The notes beneath the pieces were generated by a model that was given only the letters and a program-made list of their open reading frames with translations, was not told the origin of the DNA and did not search any database. Positions 27,048 through 35,439 of a stretch of 64,000 bases of DNA are shown here, piece after piece. Made by a program: the position numbers and the translations under genes. This stretch comes from Psychroflexus planctonicus (GTDB lineage: Bacteria; Bacteroidota; Bacteroidia; Flavobacteriales; Flavobacteriaceae): NCBI RefSeq assembly GCF_014640195.1, contig NZ_BMGM01000007.1:124001-188000 (forward strand), in the 5' to 3' direction. How positions within the stretch are numbered: the first letter of the stretch is position 1; each line of letters opens with the position of its first letter.

Positions 27048-27797
27048 ATGAAACTTAATTTAAAAATATGGCGTCAAGAAGATGCCAAGACAAAAGGAGA
27101 ATTTAAAAACTATCAACTTGACGAAGTTCATGGAGATATGTCCTTCTTAGAAATGCTCGACGTACTCAACAACGAGCTCATCGAAAATGGAAAAGAAGAA
27201 CCCATCGAATTCGACCACGATTGTCGTGAAGGAATTTGTGGGATGTGTTCGTTACAAATCAATGGTGAAGCGCATGGTCCAGACCGTGGAATTACCACTT
27301 GCCAGTTGCACATGCGGAAATTTAAAGATGGTGATACCATTGTTATCGAACCCTTTAGAGCAAACGCATTTCCAGTTGTTAAAGACTTGGCAGTAGATCG
27401 TTCGGCATTCGATCGTATTCAACAAGCGGGTGGATTTATTTCGGTAAACACATCAGGAAATACCCAAGATGCCAACAGCATTCCAATAGAAAAGGAAAAT
27501 GCAGATTTGGCATTCAACGCAGCAACTTGTATTGGTTGTGGTGCTTGTGTAGCAGCTTGTAAAAATGCAAGTGCGATGTTATTTACATCTGCAAAAGTTT
27601 CACAATACGCATTGTTGCCACAAGGTGAAATTGAAGCTACCGACCGTGTTTTAAACATGGTAGCACAAATGGATAAGGAAGGTTTTGGAAACTGTACCAA
27701 CACTGGGGCTTGCGAAGTAGAATGTCCCAAAGGAATTTCTTTAGAAAACATCGCTCGACTAAATCGTGAATATTTAGCAGCAAGCTTAAAAGGATAA
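27048..27797 (+). CDS. sdhB: Succinate dehydrogenase iron-sulfur subunit
   Basis: Electron-transfer subunit of complex II. The 249-residue protein carries the [2Fe-2S] motif CREGICGMC with the fourth Cys in TTCQLH, the [4Fe-4S] motif [11 protein letters not shown] and the [3Fe-4S] set [14 protein letters not shown]. It closes the sdhCAB operon and is followed by a terminator. It depends on Fe-S assembly (suf operon in this window). Confidence 0.96.
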   Translation: MKLNLKIWRQEDAKTKGEFKNYQLDEVHGDMSFLEMLDVLNNELIENGKEEPIEFDHDCREGICGMCSLQINGEAHGPDRGITTCQLHMRKFKDGDTIVIEPFRANAFPVVKDLAVDRSAFDRIQQAGGFISVNTSGNTQDANSIPIEKENADLAFNAATCIGCGACVAACKNASAMLFTSAKVSQYALLPQGEIEATDRVLNMVAQMDKEGFGNCTNTGACEVECPKGISLENIARLNREYLAASLKG

Positions 27798-27819
27798 AAT
27801 CTCACTAACATTATAAATT

Positions 27820-27850
27820 AACCCTTATTCATTTCGAATAGGGGTTTTTT
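27820..27850 (+). terminator. Terminator of the sdhCAB operon
   Basis: AACCCTTATTC and GAATAGGGGTT pair with minor mismatch around ATTTC, followed by six T. It lies about 25 bases after the sdhB stop. Confidence 0.75.
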
Positions 27851-27991
27851 ATTGCTAAATTGAAAACAAAAACAACTTAGCAAATCTTTGCGTTATGTTC
27901 TTTGCGTGCTTTGCGTGAAAAAATTATCATAAGTTTGAAATGTCTATTGGTTTAACAAAATACATATACCATTTTAAAACACACACACAAA

Positions 27992-29134
27992 ATGAAAAGT
28001 ATAACTTCAAAACTCCCACATATTGGCACTACCATTTTCACAAAAATGAGTAAACTCGCTCAAGAACATAATGCTATCAATTTATCGCAAGGGTTTCCCA
28101 ACTTTGAAGCAGATTCCAAGCTATTGGAAATGCAAAACCAAGCCGTCAAAAATCACCGTAATCAGTATGCGCCACTTTCTGGCTTACCCAAATTGAATCA
28201 AGCTGTATTAGACAAAGCCAACTCCTTATACGGAAGCAATTATGCTGAAGATGAAATCTGTATGACCGCTGGAGCAACGCAAGCCATTTTTACCAGTTTA
28301 GCGGCAAGCATTCATCCCGGCGACGAAGTCATTATGCTGAAACCCGCCTACGATTGTTACGAACCCGCAGTAGCATTATTTGGCGGAAAACCCATTCCCA
28401 TTGAAATGAAAGCACCAACTTATGAAGTAGATTGGAATGAAGTGCAAGACAAGGTCAGTTCAAAAACAAAAATGATCATGATCAATTCGCCGCATAATCC
28501 AACGGGCAAGGTTTTTTCTGAAGCAGACATGCAAGCTTTAATCCAAATCGTAAAAAACACCAACATTCTCATTTTAAGTGATGAAGTCTACGAACACATG
28601 ACGTTTGATGGAAGACCACATTTAAGCGTAGCCAAGTACCCTGAACTGCAATCCAGAAGCTTCCTGACGGCTTCATTTGGTAAAACCTTTCATGTAACGG
28701 GTTGGAAACTGGGTTATGTTTTAGCACCGAAATTATTGATGAAGGAATTCAAAAAAGTGCATCAATACAATGTATTTTGCGTGAATCATCCAATGCAAGT
28801 CGCTATAAGTGAATATATAGCAGATAAAAACACCTATTTGAATCTGCCAGACTTCTATCAAAAAAAGCGAGATCAATTCTTATCATTGATTCAAAATTCC
28901 CGATTTGAATTTACTCCAAGTGAAGGCACGTACTTTCAAATGGCGAGTTACAAAAACATTTCAAATGAAAAAGACACCGATTTTACCTTGCGCTTAATCA
29001 AGGAATTTGGTTTGGCAGCCATTCCCGTTTCCGTTTTCAATAAAGATGAAAAATGTAGAAAAATGATTCGTTTTTGTTTTGCTAAAACTGATGCAACGCT
29101 AGAAAAAGCTGCGGAGATTATCAACCGTATTTAA
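27992..29134 (+). CDS. Methionine-type PLP aminotransferase (YbdL/kynurenine aminotransferase-like)
   Basis: Fold-type I, class I/II aminotransferase that probably transaminates methionine or aromatic amino acids with 2-oxo acids. The 380-residue protein shows INLSQGFPNFEAD at the N-terminus, AGATQAIF (phosphate binding), NSPHNPTGKVF, ILSDEVYEHM, the PLP Lys in SFGKTFHVTGWKLGY, and the C-terminal Arg in RKMIRFCFAK. SQGFPNF and the short length favour the methionine aminotransferase subgroup (YbdL). Monocistronic. Confidence 0.88.
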   Translation: MKSITSKLPHIGTTIFTKMSKLAQEHNAINLSQGFPNFEADSKLLEMQNQAVKNHRNQYAPLSGLPKLNQAVLDKANSLYGSNYAEDEICMTAGATQAIFTSLAASIHPGDEVIMLKPAYDCYEPAVALFGGKPIPIEMKAPTYEVDWNEVQDKVSSKTKMIMINSPHNPTGKVFSEADMQALIQIVKNTNILILSDEVYEHMTFDGRPHLSVAKYPELQSRSFLTASFGKTFHVTGWKLGYVLAPKLLMKEFKKVHQYNVFCVNHPMQVAISEYIADKNTYLNLPDFYQKKRDQFLSLIQNSRFEFTPSEGTYFQMASYKNISNEKDTDFTLRLIKEFGLAAIPVSVFNKDEKCRKMIRFCFAKTDATLEKAAEIINRI

Positions 29135-29145
29135 TTTATGAAGCT

Positions 29146-29168
29146 CATCGAAATTTGCAATTTCGATG
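29146..29168. repeat. Perfect 10-bp hairpin downstream of the aminotransferase gene
   Basis: CATCGAAATT and AATTTCGATG pair perfectly around TGC, 12 bases past the stop codon. There is no T run after it. A second small hairpin, TTTCG/CGAAA around TTTGCAAG, lies at about 29235-29251. Confidence 0.6.
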
Positions 29169-29278
29169 TAACAATCATAATAGATAAATGGCAACTTCAA
29201 ATTTCACAACTTCCATTCAACTTCAAATGATAAATTTCGTTTGCAAGCGAAACTTCCCTACTTTCGCAAAAAAAAACA

Positions 29279-31156
29279 TTGAATTACGTTTCAGTAGAAA
29301 ATATAGGTAAATCCTATGGAATGCTTCAGCTATTTAGCGGGGTTTCCTTCGGAATTAACCAAGGACAAAAAGTAGGTTTTGTAGCCAAAAACGGCTCAGG
29401 AAAAACCACTTTATTACGCATTCTTGCCGGAAAAGAATCGGCTGATGAAGGCCAAGTGAATTTCAGAAAATCATTAAAAGTCGGTTTTTTAGACCAAGAA
29501 CCCGATTTGGCACCAAACTTAACGGTTGAAGAAACCATTTTTGCTTCAGATAACGAAGTGCTTCAAGTGATTCGAGATTACGAAAAAGCGCTTCAAAATC
29601 CAGAAGACGCAGAAGCGTATCAGGATGCTTTCGAGAAAATGGACAGCCTGCAAGCTTGGGATTTTGAAACCCAATATCAACAGATTTTATCTAAACTGAA
29701 ACTTACCGATCTGAACAAAAAAGTAGGTAAATTATCAGGTGGTCAAAAGAAACGCTTGGCTTTGGCCAACTTGATTTTAGGTAAACCCGATTTGCTGATT
29801 TTAGATGAGCCAACCAACCACTTGGATTTGGAAATGATTGAGTGGTTAGAATCTTTTTTTGCTTCCGAAAACCTGACCTTGTTTATGGTAACCCACGACC
29901 GCTACTTTTTAGAACGGGTTTGCAACCACATAGTTGAATTGGATGAAGGGATTATTTACAACTACAAAGGAAACTATTCGTATTACTTAGAAAAAAGAGA
30001 TCAACGTCTGGAAACCGAAGCCGTTGAAACCAGCAAAGCCAAGCAATTGTACAAAAAAGAATTGACTTGGATGCGGCGTCAACCCAAAGCGCGAACCACC
30101 AAATCTAAAGCGCGAATTGGGGATTTTGGCGACATTAAAGAACGAGCTCACAAACGCAGAAAAGACCACGAAGTAGAGCTAGAAATAAACATGGAACGCA
30201 TGGGCACGAAAGTGGTCGAGTTGCATCAAATTGGTAAATCTTTTGATGAAAAGCAGCTATTTAACCAATATTCTTATAACTTCAAACGTGGTGAACGCAT
30301 TGGCATCATTGGCAAAAACGGAACGGGGAAAACTACTTTTTTGCATATTCTTACAGGTAATTTAGAACCCGATACGGGGAAAGTTGTTCATGGCGAAACC
30401 ATCAAGTTTGGCTATTATACCCAAGGTGGAATCAAACCCAAAGAAGGACAAAAAGTAATTGATGTTATTCGGGAATTCGGGGAATACATTCCTTTACAGA
30501 AAGGAAGAAAAATTTCAGCCCAACAACTTTTAGAACGCTTTTTATTCGACCGAAAAAAACAATACGATTTTGTTGAAAAATTAAGTGGTGGTGAACGGAA
30601 ACGCCTGTATTTATGTACTATCTTAATTCAGAATCCAAACTTTTTAATTTTAGATGAACCTACCAACGACTTGGATATTGTTACCTTGAATGTGTTGGAA
30701 AACTTTCTCTTGGACTTCCCAGGTTGCTTGATTGTAGTTTCACACGACCGTTATTTTATGGACAAAATTGTAGATCATTTATTTGTGTTTGGCGAAGGTG
30801 AACAAGGCATTTCTGATTTTCCTGGAAATTATTCAGATTACAGAGAATACAAAGCTGAAATAGATGCGCTTCCAAAAGAAAAACCTGAAACACAACCACA
30901 AAAAACAGAAACCAAATCTGAAAAAAAGAAGGATTCGAACAGTAATTTGAGCTATAATGAACAAAAGGAATTCAAAAAACTAGAACGGGAAATAGCTGAA
31001 TTGGAAAAGAAAAAAGAGAGTTTACAAAAGAGTTTTTTAGAAGAATTGGAAGCCGAACAAATCAAGGAAAATTCCATAAAACTAGAAAAAACCAACCAAC
31101 AAATTGAAGAAAAAACAGAACGTTGGTTTGAGCTTTCTGCACAATTGGAAGAATAG
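29279..31156 (+). CDS. ABC-F family ATPase (ribosome-associated, Uup-like)
   Basis: Cytosolic ABC-F protein with two fused ATPase domains and no membrane part; relatives act on the ribosome. The 625-residue product has Walker A KNGSGKTTLLR and GKNGTGKTTFLH, signatures KLSGGQKKRLAL and KLSGGERKRLYL, Walker B LILDEPTNHLD and LILDEPTNDLD, the inter-domain linker (about 235-310) and a C-terminal charged coiled coil (about 540-625) as in Uup. The start is TTG at 29279: the next Met (residue 16) would remove the first beta strand. Antibiotic resistance cannot be told from sequence. Confidence 0.9.
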   Translation: MNYVSVENIGKSYGMLQLFSGVSFGINQGQKVGFVAKNGSGKTTLLRILAGKESADEGQVNFRKSLKVGFLDQEPDLAPNLTVEETIFASDNEVLQVIRDYEKALQNPEDAEAYQDAFEKMDSLQAWDFETQYQQILSKLKLTDLNKKVGKLSGGQKKRLALANLILGKPDLLILDEPTNHLDLEMIEWLESFFASENLTLFMVTHDRYFLERVCNHIVELDEGIIYNYKGNYSYYLEKRDQRLETEAVETSKAKQLYKKELTWMRRQPKARTTKSKARIGDFGDIKERAHKRRKDHEVELEINMERMGTKVVELHQIGKSFDEKQLFNQYSYNFKRGERIGIIGKNGTGKTTFLHILTGNLEPDTGKVVHGETIKFGYYTQGGIKPKEGQKVIDVIREFGEYIPLQKGRKISAQQLLERFLFDRKKQYDFVEKLSGGERKRLYLCTILIQNPNFLILDEPTNDLDIVTLNVLENFLLDFPGCLIVVSHDRYFMDKIVDHLFVFGEGEQGISDFPGNYSDYREYKAEIDALPKEKPETQPQKTETKSEKKKDSNSNLSYNEQKEFKKLEREIAELEKKKESLQKSFLEELEAEQIKENSIKLEKTNQQIEEKTERWFELSAQLEE

Positions 31157-31474
31157 AAGAAGACATTGTGTTGTCCGTGACTTTGTGGTAAAAATGAAAA
31201 AGAATATACAAAACGATTTTCCAAAATGAATTCGATTATATCATATTATTATTAAAAATATTAATTTTAGTTTTGTTGTAAAAACACCCCTAAAATCCCC
31301 TCAAGGGGATATTCATATCTAATTTCCTCCCTAGAGGGAGGATCTAAGGAGGGTGTTTACTCTAAATCTGTAATTTAATTGCTTTGTTAAATTGAACTCA
31401 GGCTGCAAAGTATTCATCATATTTTTTTATGTAAAACCTATAAATTTTAAACCTTAAAATATAAATCTTTTACA
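31157..31474. other. Intergenic region with a CACCCC-type element
   Basis: The stretch holds the well preserved palindromic element at 31282-31358 and otherwise A+T-rich sequence. The bases just after the ABC-F stop (GTTGTCCGTGACTTTGTGG) resemble decayed CTTTGTGG-type intergenic repeats. No gene seen. Confidence 0.55.
31282..31358. repeat. CACCCC-type palindromic element, best preserved copy
   Basis: Terminal arms AAACACCCCT and AGGAGGGTGTTT enclose two palindromes, ATCCCCTCAAGGGGAT and TCCTCCCTAGAGGGAGGA. The whole can fold as a three-way structure. Related copies are at 20460-20540 and 23977-24068. Confidence 0.7.
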
Positions 31475-32248
31475 ATGTGGTTTCAAGTTAAAGAATACAT
31501 TCGGTTTTTGTGCACTTCCAATAATCAACACGGAATCCATTCGCCTTTTGTGTATCAACTAATCACCAAATGCTTTTACGATAAAACCAAGTATCCCGCT
31601 TACTTCAAATGGAAAAGCATTCAGCAAGCTTACTTAATATCTTCATCTACCTTTGTAATGAAAGATTTGGGCGCAGGTTCACGTGTATTTCAAAACAACA
31701 AACGCAAAGTTTCGGCGGTTGCTAAAAATGCTGGAACAACTTACAAACGAGCTAAGCTGCTCTATCGGTTATCCAATTATCTGAACATTAAAAATGCTTT
31801 GGAATTAGGCACTTCTTTAGGTTTGGGAAGCATCGCCTTAGGATTGAATGAAAAGCTTAAACTTACCACACTTGAAGCCTGTACTAACACATCACAATTT
31901 GCAAAAGATTCAGCTGAAAGCCTGAATTTGAAAAACATTCAATTTGTCAATGCTGATTTTGAAGCTTTTCTGAAAACAATTCCTTCAACTAAAAAATTTG
32001 ATTTGATTTTTGTTGACGGAAACCATCAAAAAGAAGCTACCTTAAGTTATTTTGAAGCTTTACTGAAGCATGTACATAACGATAGCATTCTGATTTTTGA
32101 CGATATTCATTGGAGCAAAGGAATGAAAGAAGCTTGGTTGGAAATGATTGCGCATCCGAAGGTAAAAGTAAGTATTGACACTTTTTTCTGGGGAATGTTA
32201 TTTTTTAGAAGAGAACAAGTAAAAGAAGATTTTAAAATTCGAGTTTAG
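31475..32248 (+). CDS. Class I SAM-dependent methyltransferase
   Basis: A 257-residue protein with a Rossmann-fold methyltransferase core: SAM-binding motif I ALELGTSLGLGSIAL (about 108-122), FVNADFEAFL, LIFVDGNHQ and LIFDDIHWSKGM, which carry conserved acidic residues. It resembles the O-methyltransferase type (MTase_24) common in Bacteroidetes. The N-terminal 100 residues (HGIHSPFVYQLITKCFYD) are typical of this subgroup. The substrate is unknown. Confidence 0.82.
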   Translation: MWFQVKEYIRFLCTSNNQHGIHSPFVYQLITKCFYDKTKYPAYFKWKSIQQAYLISSSTFVMKDLGAGSRVFQNNKRKVSAVAKNAGTTYKRAKLLYRLSNYLNIKNALELGTSLGLGSIALGLNEKLKLTTLEACTNTSQFAKDSAESLNLKNIQFVNADFEAFLKTIPSTKKFDLIFVDGNHQKEATLSYFEALLKHVHNDSILIFDDIHWSKGMKEAWLEMIAHPKVKVSIDTFFWGMLFFRREQVKEDFKIRV

Positions 32249-32264
32249 GTTCAAGCTAAACTAG

Positions 32265-32272
32265 TAAATTTG
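32265..32272 (+). promoter_or_regulatory. -7 element of folB, nearly leaderless
   Basis: TAAATTTG fits TAnnTTTG and ends eight bases before the ATG at 32280, so the mRNA would have a leader of only about three bases or none. No good -33 TTG is visible. Confidence 0.45.
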
Positions 32273-32279
32273 TAAAAAA

Positions 32280-32642
32280 ATGAAATTGGATTACATTTCC
32301 TTAGAAAATATTCGTTGTTATTCACATCACGGTTGCTTACCACAGGAAACCAAAATAGGTAGCGATTACCGTGTAGATTTAGAAGTAGAAGCTGATTTAA
32401 GCATTTCAGCCAAAAGCGATTTGCTAAAAGACACGGTAGATTACGTACACCTCAACAAAATTGTAAAAGAAGAAATGGATATTCCTTCTAAATTGTTGGA
32501 ACATGTAGCCAACCGCATTTCCAATCGCATTTTAGACGAATTACCGAGCGTTCAAAAATTACATGTGCAAGTAGCTAAAATCAATCCACCATTAGGCGGC
32601 GATGTGCAGTCGGTGAAAATTGGATTGCGTAAGAGCAGGTAA
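32280..32642 (+). CDS. folB: Dihydroneopterin aldolase
   Basis: Folate-pathway aldolase converting dihydroneopterin to hydroxymethyl-dihydropterin and glycolaldehyde. The 120-residue protein matches the family along its length: YISLENIRCYSHHGCLPQET (the catalytic-site Glu), DTVDYVHLNKIV, SKLLEHVANRI and VAKINPPLGGDV with the catalytic Lys. Normal length. It has its own weak -7 element although it follows the methyltransferase gene by 31 bases. Confidence 0.92.
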   Translation: MKLDYISLENIRCYSHHGCLPQETKIGSDYRVDLEVEADLSISAKSDLLKDTVDYVHLNKIVKEEMDIPSKLLEHVANRISNRILDELPSVQKLHVQVAKINPPLGGDVQSVKIGLRKSR

Positions 32643-32673
32643 ATTAGAAAATGTCATTACACAAAACTCTCAC

Positions 32674-32725
32674 TGCACTGTCATTCCGATGGAGAAGCTT
32701 TTTCGCTTCGACGAGGAATCTCATG
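32674..32725 (+). repeat. GTCATTC-family palindromic repeat, copy 1
   Basis: Conserved flanks TGCACTGTCATTCCG and GGAATCTCATG surround a palindromic core, GAAGC TTTTTC GCTTC. Confidence 0.7.
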
Positions 32726-32786
32726 GTTTGTAGCTGTTAGCTTGTAGCTTTTTACTTTGTTGTTCAGTAAATTCATAAAACTACTT

Positions 32787-32838
32787 CTGCACTGTCATTC
32801 TTTAAAATTTGCAAAGCAAATTTTTACGGAATCTCATG
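32787..32838 (+). repeat. GTCATTC-family palindromic repeat, copy 2
   Basis: Flanks CTGCACTGTCATTC and GGAATCTCATG match copy 1, but the core is different and again palindromic: AAAATTTGC AAA GCAAATTTT. Confidence 0.7.
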
Positions 32839-32860
32839 TTGTCGCCTTAATTTTACTTTC

Positions 32861-32887
32861 ACCCCGCACTCTGATGCGGGTTCTCAT
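32861..32887 (+). repeat. GTCATTC-family repeat, degenerate copy
   Basis: CCCGCACTCTGATGCGGG hairpin followed by TTCTCAT. The left flank is lost. Confidence 0.4.
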
Positions 32888-32937
32888 ACCTATGGAAACG
32901 CTGAACAAGTTCTTAGTAACTTCATAACTAAAAACGA

Positions 32938-32978
32938 ACAGATTCCGCATCTGCGTGCGGAATGACAGGTTTTTTTTG
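32938..32978 (+). terminator. Inverted GTCATTC-family repeat acting as a likely terminator of folB
   Basis: ATTCCGCA TCTGCG TGCGGAAT forms a strong hairpin, followed by GACAGG and eight T on the plus strand. The reverse complement reads CCTGTCATTCCGCA...TGCGGAATCTG, so it is also an inverted copy of the repeat family. Confidence 0.55.
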
Positions 32979-32988
32979 GGTGTGTTAT

Positions 32989-34248
32989 TTACTCTTTTTC
33001 AGTCAAAGCTAAATTGAACACTTTGTTGAGCAATTCCACACTAGCTTCGGTGGAACCATTTGCATTTCTTAGGTGAGCTGCAAAACTTCTAGTTATTTTG
33101 TGAATAATTCTATCGCTGATGATTTCAGCTTGAGCTTCATCAAAATTCATCATTTTTTTACCTTGGTAATCCAACTCTTCCACTTTCATCAACTCTAATT
33201 TTTCCTTTAAAGCTTTGATGGTTGGGGCAAATTTTCGAGTAGAAAGCCATTCGTAAAACTCAGCTTTTACTTCTTCAATGATGTGTTCAGCTTGTGGAAT
33301 AAATGCTTTTCTTTTTTCTAAAGTTTGATCGGTAATTTTAGATAAATGATCCATGTGCATTAAATTCACATTGGATAAATCCGTTACATTTTCATCTACA
33401 TTTTTAGGAATGGACAAATCCAAGACCAAAAGTGGTTTCTTGGTAAAAATCAATTCCTTAGTAATGGTAGGATGTTGAGCACCCGTAGCCACAATTAAAA
33501 TATCAGCTTTGCGAATTTCCGCTTGCAAATCTGAAAAATCTTTTACCGTTAGATTAAACTTTCCTGCAATTTCTTCGGCTTTATCTTTGGTGCGGTTAAT
33601 TAAGGTAATGTGCTTATTGTGCGTATGTTTTACTAAATTTTCACAGGTATTTCTTCCAATTTTACCGGTTCCAAAAAGCAAAATATTTTTACTGGATTTA
33701 AAATCGATTTCCTGTAAAATGTATTGAACAGAAGCAAAAGAAACCGAAGTAGCTCCTGATGAAAGTTGGGTTTCATTCTTAATTCTGCGACTGGTCTGAA
33801 TAACAGCATTGAACAAACGCTCTAAAAATGCGTTAGAAACTTCGTGTTTTTTAGATAAAGCAAAAGCAGATTTCAACTGACTGATAATTTCGAAATCACC
33901 TAAAATTTGACTGTCCAAACCGCCACCAACTCTAAAAATATGGTCAATTGCTCCTTGGTTTATATAAGTATATCCTACTTCTTCAAACTGCGCAAAACTT
34001 CCGTTGCTGTGTTTGCAAAGCAAATCGATAAGGTGTTTAGCTTCATCAGCAAAACCGTATAATTCAGTGCGGTTACAGGTAGAAATAATAGAAAGTGCTT
34101 CTAAACCCAATTGTTTTGCTTCTTCTAATAAAGCATTTCGCTGAGCTATGCTTAAGCTAAATTTACCACGCACGATGGCATCTGCCTTTTCATAACTTAG
34201 TCCAATCGCAAAAAAATGTTGATGTTTAGAAACGTTGTACGCTTGCAT
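32989..34248 (-). CDS. hemA: Glutamyl-tRNA reductase
   Basis: First committed enzyme of C5-pathway haem synthesis; reduces glutamyl-tRNA to glutamate semialdehyde with NADPH. The 419-residue protein has the catalytic Cys in ISTCNRTELYGF, the GGLDSQILGDFEIISQL signature, an NADP-binding site ILLFGTGKIGRNTCENL and a C-terminal dimerisation helix. It is divergent from an AraC-type regulator. TATTTTTG at 34265-34272 is its likely -7 element, 17 bases before the ATG. Confidence 0.95.
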   Translation of the reverse strand: MQAYNVSKHQHFFAIGLSYEKADAIVRGKFSLSIAQRNALLEEAKQLGLEALSIISTCNRTELYGFADEAKHLIDLLCKHSNGSFAQFEEVGYTYINQGAIDHIFRVGGGLDSQILGDFEIISQLKSAFALSKKHEVSNAFLERLFNAVIQTSRRIKNETQLSSGATSVSFASVQYILQEIDFKSSKNILLFGTGKIGRNTCENLVKHTHNKHITLINRTKDKAEEIAGKFNLTVKDFSDLQAEIRKADILIVATGAQHPTITKELIFTKKPLLVLDLSIPKNVDENVTDLSNVNLMHMDHLSKITDQTLEKRKAFIPQAEHIIEEVKAEFYEWLSTRKFAPTIKALKEKLELMKVEELDYQGKKMMNFDEAQAEIISDRIIHKITRSFAAHLRNANGSTEASVELLNKVFNLALTEKE

Positions 34249-34264
34249 TCAAAATAATTTGACG

Positions 34265-34272
34265 CAAAAATA
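34265..34272 (-). promoter_or_regulatory. -7 element of hemA
   Basis: TATTTTTG on the minus strand fits TAnnTTTG. A TTG is not present at the -33 position. Confidence 0.45.
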
Positions 34273-34342
34273 ACAAGGAAGTTTACTTTAAAATAACGCT
34301 AAAAGTTCTTTTTGTGTTGTTTGAAGTCTTTTCAGTAAGAAA

Positions 34343-34374
34343 ATGATAAATATCATCAAAAATCGCTACTTTTG
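34343..34374 (+). promoter_or_regulatory. -7 element of the araC-type gene with an inverted repeat in place of the -33 box
   Basis: TACTTTTG (34367-34374) fits TAnnTTTG. The -33 position is occupied by the inverted repeat ATGATA-AA-TATCAT (34343-34356) and lacks TTG, the layout expected when an activator replaces the -33 contact. A second inverted repeat, TTAGA-TTCAG-TCTAA (34406-34420), lies in the leader. Confidence 0.45.
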
Positions 34375-34439
34375 TAAGCTTAGCAAGGCTTTTGAATACA
34401 CTTAATTAGATTCAGTCTAAATAAAAACGATGTTAAAAA

Positions 34440-35327
34440 ATGAGTATTAGTAAAAAAAATATCGCTATAGGTTCAGACAATTTTATTGAAATAGAAGATG
34501 GTTTTCATATTCTTCAAGCACAAAACAATACGGATGATTATCAATGTATTAACCATTTAGCTGACAAAGAAATTATTCAATTTCATTTTTGTGTGAAGGG
34601 GAAAATAAAATTCAACTTTAATCAGGGAGGTTACGCTTTGCATACCGAAGAAGACCAATCTTTATTGTTATACAATCCTATGAAAGCGCTTCCTATCAAT
34701 TTAGAAATTTATCCGAATTCTTGGTTTGTTTCCGTGTTGGTTTCCGTAAAAAAATTACACACGATGTTTTCTTCACAAGCCAATTATATTGATTTATTAA
34801 TGGAAGAAAACCGAGACAAAAAGTATTACAAAGACGGAGAAATAACACCTGCAACTGCTGTAGTATTAAGCCAGATGCTGAACTTCAACTTGCACAGCTC
34901 AGTAAAAAACATTTACCTTAAAGGAAAAGCTTATGAACTCATCGGCTTGTATTTTAATCAACCTGAAGAAGCCAACGTAGAACAATGCCCGTTTTTGATA
35001 GATGAAGACAATGTGCGAAAAATTAAATTAGCTAAAGAAATTATCATACAGCGCATGGTTGACCCACCTAGTTTGAACGAATTGGCAGATGAAGTGGGCT
35101 TGAGTTTGAAGAAATTAAAAGAAGGTTTCAAAGAAATTTATGGCGAAACCGTTTACGCGTTTTTGTTGGATTACAAAATGAATTACGCTCGAAAACTCTT
35201 AGAACGCGGACAAAAGAATGTAAATGAAATCGGTTTAAGTGTGGGCTACAGCACAGCAAGTCATTTTATTGCGGCATTTAAAAAGAAATTTGGAACCACA
35301 CCAAAAAAGTATGCGCAGAATCCTTAA
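34440..35327 (+). CDS. AraC-family transcriptional regulator
   Basis: A 295-residue regulator. The N-terminal part (1-180) is a cupin-like sensing domain of the Bacteroidetes type. The C-terminal AraC helix-turn-helix pair (about 200-295) has PSLNELADEVGLSLKKLKEG and NEIGLSVGYSTASHFIAAFK followed by KKFGTTPKKY. It is divergent from hemA with 191 bases between the starts, which suggests control of haem synthesis or iron use. That is inference. Related AraC genes often neighbour hemA in Flavobacteriaceae as I recall. Confidence 0.88.
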   Translation: MSISKKNIAIGSDNFIEIEDGFHILQAQNNTDDYQCINHLADKEIIQFHFCVKGKIKFNFNQGGYALHTEEDQSLLLYNPMKALPINLEIYPNSWFVSVLVSVKKLHTMFSSQANYIDLLMEENRDKKYYKDGEITPATAVVLSQMLNFNLHSSVKNIYLKGKAYELIGLYFNQPEEANVEQCPFLIDEDNVRKIKLAKEIIIQRMVDPPSLNELADEVGLSLKKLKEGFKEIYGETVYAFLLDYKMNYARKLLERGQKNVNEIGLSVGYSTASHFIAAFKKKFGTTPKKYAQNP

Positions 35328-35439
35328 TGGCTTCAAATTTTGACTTTAGCCTATTTCTAGGGTTTTGTATTACATAATCTTAGTTTAAAGAGTTTCATTT
35401 ATAATTTTCCTATCTTAGCCAGTCAACCAAACCACAACC

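Larger units (their letters stand above)
32643..32988. other. Intergenic repeat cluster between folB and hemA
   Basis: The two genes converge here. The stretch holds three clear and one degenerate copy of the GTCATTC...GAATCTCA family, listed separately, and no gene. TAGCTGTTAGCTTGTAGCTT at 32732-32751 is a short internal repeat. Confidence 0.65.

Noticed and set aside
27886-27920. Three CTTTGCGT repeats, considered as a CRISPR or iteron
   Set aside because: Units are only 8 bases with irregular spacing; they look like a decayed dispersed intergenic repeat.
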